A stretch of DNA of 64,000 bases, from the NCBI GenBank assembly GCA_949825065.1, contig OX463859.1, forward strand, positions 25,189,847 through 25,253,846. Reading direction: 5' to 3'. Of this stretch, positions 58,563 through 64,000 are shown piece after piece. The notes under the pieces are model-generated. The model saw nothing but the letters and a program-made list of their open reading frames with translations. It was not told the origin of the DNA and did not search any database. Made by a program: the position numbers and the translations under genes. This DNA comes from Odontocerum albicorne. Lineage: Eukaryota > Arthropoda > Insecta > Trichoptera > Odontoceridae. How positions within the stretch are numbered: position 1 is the first letter of the stretch; every line of letters begins with the position of its first letter.

Positions 58563-59070
58563 GCGGCTTTTAATAAAATGAGAAGCGTATTCTGCGATAA
58601 TAATCCAAACTTAAAATTTTGACAACGGTTAGTCAAATGCTACGTTTGGTCAGTGTTATTGCACGGAGTAGAATCATTGACCCTCAAAGTTGATAGTATG
58701 AACCGACTGGAAGCATTCGAAATGTGGATGCACCGGAGAATGCTACGTATACCCTGGACGGATATGGTCAGCAACACAGGGGTGCCAAAGTCGATAGAGA
58801 GTTGCTGACTAATATTAAAATCTAAAAGGTGTCCTACTTGGGTCATGTACTTAGAAGAGCAAAGTACAAATTACTGCAACTGATTATCCAAGGTAAAATA
58901 GAAGGCCGAAGAGGTGTTGGCAGGAGGCAAATCTCCTGGCTCCGCAATATACGTGATTGGGCTGGAATAAGAGGCGTTGGAGATCTTTTTCGGGCTGCCG
59001 AGGACAAAGATGTCTTCTCTCAGGTGATATTCAACGTTGGGGGGGAGCTGACATGACACTGGGAAGAAGA
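58563..59070 (+). pseudogene. LINE-D reverse-transcriptase 3' end
   Basis: Decayed C-terminus of a non-LTR element common in insects: RAAFNKMRSVFC (about 58563-58600), RLVKCYVWSVLLHGVESLTL (about 58627-58686), MNRLEAFEMWMHRRMLRIPW (about 58698-58757), then in another frame YLGHVLRRAKYKLLQLIIQG (58835-58895), GRRQISWLRNIRDW (58918-58960) and a terminal LFRAAEDKDVFSQVI. It has one early stop and one frame change near 58800. A ggaagaagaagaaaa run follows the stop at 59054-59056, similar to the 3' ends of this group. Confidence 0.88.
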
Positions 59071-59584
59071 AGAAAAATATATATTATTCTTGTACAAAAG
59101 TATTTAATTATGCTTTCGTTACATACATTACAAAATGGCAGATTATTTGCTAAATGGTAATATCTGACAACCAACAAAAAAAATGTTTTAGTGGCTATAA
59201 ATGAAAACCAAACTGACTCTGTATCGGAATACAGACATTTTACCAGCTAGTTATAAAGCTCGTCTACTCGTTTAAAATCTATCAATATTTGAAGATATAC
59301 AAAAACTCCTTTCAAATTTAAACAAATCCTTCCAAGTATATTATTACTATTTGACCAATAATAAAATGTGCCTGTTGTGATATTCAACAGATGTACACGA
59401 ATTACACACGTACATTATTAAATTTCAATAAAATATGTAACTCGACAAATAAATAATTTAGTATCTTCAATCGTAATACATAGACTGTATAATGTTTTAT
59501 ATTAAATATGTGAAAGTATTATGTATTAAACATTACGCAAAGTAATTCCTCGTATCACAAATATTTGTATCGATATATCATATA
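59071..59584. other. Non-coding
   Basis: Nothing recognised. Confidence 0.35.
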
Positions 59585-60343
59585 CAGGGTGTCTTATAAC
59601 TCGATGTTAAGCCGGTATCGAGGAAAAAGCTAGCTTACGACGGTTCAGGGTTAAAAAATATTATTGCAAAAGCCTTATATTTTTTGAGTTATAGGCATTT
59701 TTTTGAAAATTGTGAAAGTAGCTACCCTGCGCCCAATTGTTTATATACTGTAACTACAAATTGCTATATTACTGATTTTCATGGTTGTATCGGAATCCTA
59801 GATAGCCCTGCTGTTAGTCGGAGTCCGATATGAAACAAAAAAAACCTTCATGTTCGAAAAAAAAAAACTGTTTTTGTCCGATCATAAAAATTAATATTTT
59901 TTATCAGCTAACTTTAACTCATACTGTAAAAATAATGCACTACGCTAACCTGGCAAGTTACATAAAAAATGGCCTGTTTAGTCAGAATTTCAAAATAACC
60001 TAACCCAACCAAATACTTTTTGGCATAAGTATTTTACTAATTTTTATGATCGGACAAAAACAATTTTTTTTTCGAACGTGAAGGTATTTTGTTGTTTTCT
60101 ATTGGACTCCGACTAATAGCAGGGCTATCTAGAATTGCGATACAACCATGAAAATCATAAAATATGGCAATTTGTAGTCACAGCATATAAACATTTTCCG
60201 CAGGGTAGCTACTTTCACAATTTTTAAAAAATGCCTATAATTCGAAAAGTATAAGGCTTTTGCAAGAATTTTTTAAACTCTGAACCGCCATAAGTTGGCC
60301 TTTTCCTCGATACTGGCTTGACATCGAGCTACAGGACACCCTG
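59585..60343. mobile_element. Foldback element with about 300-bp inverted arms
   Basis: The outer ends cagggtgtc and gacaccctg are flanked by tata on both sides (59581-59584, 60344-60347). The left arm (to about 59890) is matched in reverse by the right arm (from about 60045): cggtatcgaggaaaa versus ttttcctcgatactgg, aaagtagctaccctgcgc versus gcagggtagctactttc, gatagccctgctgttagtcg versus cgactaatagcagggctatc, tttttgtccgatcataaaaa versus the same in reverse. About 85 percent similar by eye. The centre (59900-60040) is unique. No coding content; a non-autonomous foldback/MITE-type DNA element. Confidence 0.92.
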
Positions 60344-61074
60344 TATATAATACTATCATGTCGTTTCCCTGTCGAATAAGGCAGAGAGAAGGGAGCGCCA
60401 GATTTTCCTAATGGGACAAACATGTTTCGTTTCTTCTACATCTATATACTTTCTCATGCAATTCGTACGGCTTTTTCCATATCCTTCTTTCAAAATGTCA
60501 TTCTTTTGATTCAACCATAATTTCCTCGGTTTTTTTTTACCACTTCTTCAACTCATATTTGGACATTCTATTTATTTTGTTAGTCTTTCTTCAATCTTTT
60601 TTTTTTCTACATTCCCAAAACTATCTTAGAGTGCTCTTCTTCATCTATTTTTTAATATATCAGCCCTTTGTTCAAATTCATCCCTAATCCCCTTATTCCG
60701 AATTCTTTTGTACATTTTCATTCTCTATATTCTTCTGTGTGCATAAAATTCTACCCCTCCAATTCGAGTATTTATATTTTTGTCGATAAAGCGGTTGTTA
60801 TTAAACTTGTGGTTTTCGTTACTTCTATTATTGAGAAGAAATTTATGTTTATAGATAAGCCTTCTACTATTGACAACGATACTCAAAATACATTTCTACA
60901 CCAATGCACTTAAGTGTATTTCATTAAACTTTCAATTAGGGTAAATTATAGAGTCTGATACGTAAAATGTACAAAATATATAAAGAAAATGATCTGATAA
61001 TACATGTTGCGAAATTCCAAGTCTTCGTAATAGAAAGAAAAGTTTGAAACGAAAAGTAAACGTGATATATGGGT
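60344..61074. other. Non-coding; T/C-rich start
   Basis: 60420-60680 is pyrimidine-rich. Frame 60668-60913 has no domain. Confidence 0.35.
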
Positions 61075-61640
61075 GCGTTATGAAAGATGAGAGGAAATTG
61101 AAGTTTTTTGCTATGTAGATAGTATTTTTTTAGATATTGGAAGAGTTACGAGAGATATCGAACGACGTGTAGCGATAAGAAACAAAGCCAATGGAGCACT
61201 AAAACATGCAAAGTCGAACCGGATAGTATCAAAATCTGTTGAGATGATGATAGTTCACCACAGTATTTTAATTCCATCTTTGATGTATAGGAGTGAAACG
61301 TGGACGTGGAAAACGACTGACAGAAGTCAAATAAATGTAGTAAAAAGGAAGTAAGAAAGACGTACAATATATTTATGTTATAGAACAGATTTGAGTGAAA
61401 AGTGTCGTAGAGGAAGAGCAAATAACATATGGGTGGATCAATTGAATGATATTTTTAAAGAAGAAAAAGTAAGACTTAAGATAAATTGTAGGAACTTAAT
61501 GAGAAAGTGTATGAATGTGGAAGACGTGAAATATGTGTGTCAAGAGAGGAATTTCTGGCGTTCTATCGTCTCTGCCTAACCAATCACGGAAACAGCGTGA
61601 TGACATGTTTGAATGTATGTACGTACAGGAATGTCAATAA
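61075..61640 (+). pseudogene. LINE-A reverse transcriptase 3' end, fragment 2
   Basis: Better-preserved relative of 560-965. In one frame: VTRDIERRVAIRNKANGALK (61146-61205), MIVHHSILIPSLMYRSETWT (about 61246-61305). After a frame change the final block is CRRGRANNIWVDQLNDIF (61401-61456), then RNLMRKCMNVEDVKYVCQER and NFWRSIVSA with a taa at 61577-61579. The downstream cacggaaacagcgtgatgac, atgtttgaatgtatgta and an aataaa at about 61637 mark the element 3' end. A nuclease domain and the RT active site are missing (5' truncation). Confidence 0.88.
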
Positions 61641-62573
61641 AAAACATTTTCATTTCAGTTAGTCCGACCTCCCCGTTGCTATTTACTCGTATATGGCTAC
61701 CCAGATCAATCCTTAGATTAGGTACATTATATGAAAGATGAAGACATTTTTATAATTGGGAGGAGTTTCATGGAGCTATTCGTCGGAATACTTTCGACCC
61801 CATTGGATATTTAGATCTAGTGACGACCAGGGGTTATTTTACATTTTTTTCTATTTTCTTGTGAACATTTGGTTACATTATAAATCTTACAAGGCCTTAT
61901 ACTATATATAGGCCCATGTATAAATATTTATACATAAATTATGTTATTTATATTTGTTTGATTCAATTTCACTTCTGTCCATGTTATTTGACTTTCTGTC
62001 GGTGCGGTCACAGCCCCCTAGAACAGCTTTCTATTTAAAAATTTCTTAAGAGTGTACGATCGCGCTGTATGGGAAGTTTCATTCCCAAAAACGCTGTCGG
62101 TAGAATAGACAATTTCAATTAATTTACCTATTAAATAATCTTCGTTAATAGCAAGAGATGAATCTATTATTTCAGAATTATTACTTTGAATGAAATTAAA
62201 GTTGGTTACCCTGCAAAAGCAACCCTTGCATAGCTTCGGATCGACCGGTCATTGGTCGGGCTGACTTTATAGGCTTTATACTCGTACATGGGGCTGGCAC
62301 TCACTGATTCCATAGCCTACCCCTAATGATGGGAAGCGGGGAATGTATATTTTTTTATTACATATTTTTTATTTATGTATAACTTCCCCCATTTCATTTG
62401 GTTGGTATGCGTTATGAAAACATTATTTTTTCCTTGATAAACTCTTTCAGCGTTTTCATCCCTTTGAATTGCCACTACGTATTTTTATTTATAATACAAA
62501 CTATGGACTTTGGTTGATTATTTACTACATCGAAATAATTTTTAAGAAGTTTGTAATTCGAAATTAATGTTGA
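61641..62573. other. Non-coding
   Basis: A less AT-rich patch at about 62200-62345 contains a small inverted pair (cgaccggtcattggtcgg). No gene recognised. Confidence 0.35.
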
Positions 62574-62646
62574 AGGTCGTGGTCTAACAATTAGCACGTA
62601 TGCTTAGCAAGAGGGTACTTCAGGTTCGATTCCTGGCAGGAAGGGA
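62574..62646 (+). pseudogene. tRNA-Ala(AGC)-like sequence
   Basis: gtcgtggtctaacaattagc (A-box region) is followed by acgtatgcttagcaagaggg with the anticodon-loop sequence tt-AGC-aa, then a good B-box and T-arm caggttcgattcctg (62621-62635). The order and spacing match tRNA-Ala, but the acceptor ends do not pair and the anticodon stem is weak. It is therefore a tRNA pseudogene or the head of a third SINE, not a working tRNA. Confidence 0.6.
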
Positions 62647-64000
62647 ATCTTTCCTTCCAGATTCATTTAACTTTTAGACCATTTCATATAGGACTTTTTT
62701 TTCAGCAGCTTATATGCTGCTTATCGTTTATTTTAAACGCGTTTTTAAAAGAAACATTGAAATATTGCTTATGAAAATCAGCCTGGTGAAAGGCTGTTTC
62801 TATTTAAAATCCTGTCAATCTCTTTAGGAGTTTAACCTTTTTGATTTCGGAACTTTAGGTTTGAACTGTGAAGACTGTGCCCATATTTAAGTGCAATAGT
62901 TGGCATACAATAATTAAAAAATGTATAGGCGTCTCCCATCCACTGGATGTCTAACAATAATACTCGATTACGGTGGATAATCTATTGCAAATTAACATTT
63001 CTTATGAACTACAAATGTGTATTAATTAATCTCTAATAAATATAAGGATATTTTGTGTATAACATAAATAATAAAGTTTTCATATAGTTAAAAAAGTATT
63101 TTTAATGTAGGATTTTTTTGAAATCTCTGTTTATCAAAAAATAACCATAGACCAATTATACGTTAGAAAAATAATCATATTAATATTGAAACTGGTTTTT
63201 AATAAAAAGATTTTGCAATTATGTATTGTTTCTCAACAAATATTTTATTAAGTTATGGAAAATCAAATTAACTTCGTCAAACTATTATAGATTTGAACCC
63301 ACGATTTACCGGTTAAGAGATATTTAATAAAATATGTTATATATTTTTTATGATTTACTCGTTTTACTCTCGGGATATTAATTTGTGTATAGTTTAATGA
63401 GGTTGTTAATATTTCACTGGTTTAATCAACTAATAAAGGTCAAAGCATGATTCATTTTTTTTTCTGTGAATATAATTTAATAATTTAATTGTATGTTATT
63501 TGTTTCTCATGTATTATATTTTGTCTTTACAAAACTTTAAAACAGCGTTTAAAGTCATTACCCTTTTGCCATGTAACAAACGTTATTAGAATGATAAAAA
63601 AAAACAATGGAATTAAATTAGATGTCAATATTACTTGATAGGTCATTTATGTTTCAAACACAAAAATATTTGACATGTTTTTCATTTATGCCTAAAAGAA
63701 AATGTTGTTTTTTATTAAATGTCACTTTTATTCAAAGCCCTCGGAAAGTTGTTAAACAAATCACAAAAGAAGTCCTCCCCAGTAAAAGCCTCTACTTAGA
63801 GAATATCAATTAAAAATGTCTCATCAAACTAGGGCTGGCAGCAATATCTTAGAAGACCAGGGATCTTTTGGTCCTGTATAAAAAAAATATTACTTGTAGA
63901 CATGGTGCAAAAAAAATCATATTGACTGTTTATATACATACCATTACGTCGTTTCCTTGCTGTGGTAGGAAGATATGACTGAGCGCCAAGCCTTTCTATC
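62647..64000. other. Non-coding to the window end
   Basis: AT-rich sequence. Frame 63622-63813 has no recognised domain. Nothing else found. Confidence 0.35.

Noticed and set aside
60235..60423. Reverse frame over the right arm of the foldback as a gene
   Set aside because: It falls in the inverted arm and has no match to any family.
62574..62646. A functional tRNA-Ala gene
   Set aside because: The B-box and anticodon loop are good, but the acceptor and anticodon stems do not pair properly.

Overview
This window is AT-rich, non-coding nuclear DNA, most likely from an insect; the order cannot be decided from the sequence alone. The evidence is the set of transposons (piggyBac, mariner, RTE/CR1/Jockey-type LINE fragments, a Ty3/gypsy element, tRNA-derived SINEs), the frequent foldback elements and long AT-rich satellite arrays, and the complete lack of bacterial-style gene packing. 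I found no host protein-coding gene, no convincing host exon and no functional structural RNA gene. Every protein-like stretch I could recognise belongs to a mobile element and is broken.

Layout. 1-5.5 kb holds a LINE fragment, a 471-bp MITE, a dispersed repeat (family R) split by a SINE-B copy, and a SINE-A copy. 5.5-9.0 kb is a nest: a hairpin repeat is interrupted by a 2.26-kb piggyBac element (TTAA sites on both sides), followed 46 bp beyond the TTAA by a 938-bp internally deleted mariner (TA sites on both sides). 9-16.6 kb has scattered SINE/LINE pieces and an RTE-type reverse-transcriptase remnant. 16.9-18.7 kb is a 110-bp satellite. 19.5-22.1 kb has more R, SINE-A, SINE-B and hairpin repeats. 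23,525-33,404 is a complete-length Ty3/gypsy LTR element: its two 1,449-bp LTRs are practically identical, while gag, protease, RT and integrase are decayed. 35-46 kb carries dispersed repeats, an LTR-like sequence, a 64-bp array, a full-length SINE-B and a 98/101-bp array. 47-56 kb has diffuse repeats, a CR1/L2-like LINE in reverse, a 57-bp array and a 36-bp minisatellite. 56.65-58.07 kb is a 70-bp array of about 20 copies. 58.5-64 kb holds two more LINE 3' ends, a 759-bp foldback element and a tRNA-Ala-like sequence.

The elements relate to one another in ways that can be read directly. SINE-A and the reverse-strand LINE-C share the same 3' tail, the hallmark of a SINE mobilised by a partner LINE. 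Two insertions can be compared with an uninterrupted relative in the same window: piggyBac in the hairpin repeat, and SINE-B in repeat R. The gypsy element looks like a dead-coding, recently moved copy that must have used proteins from elsewhere.
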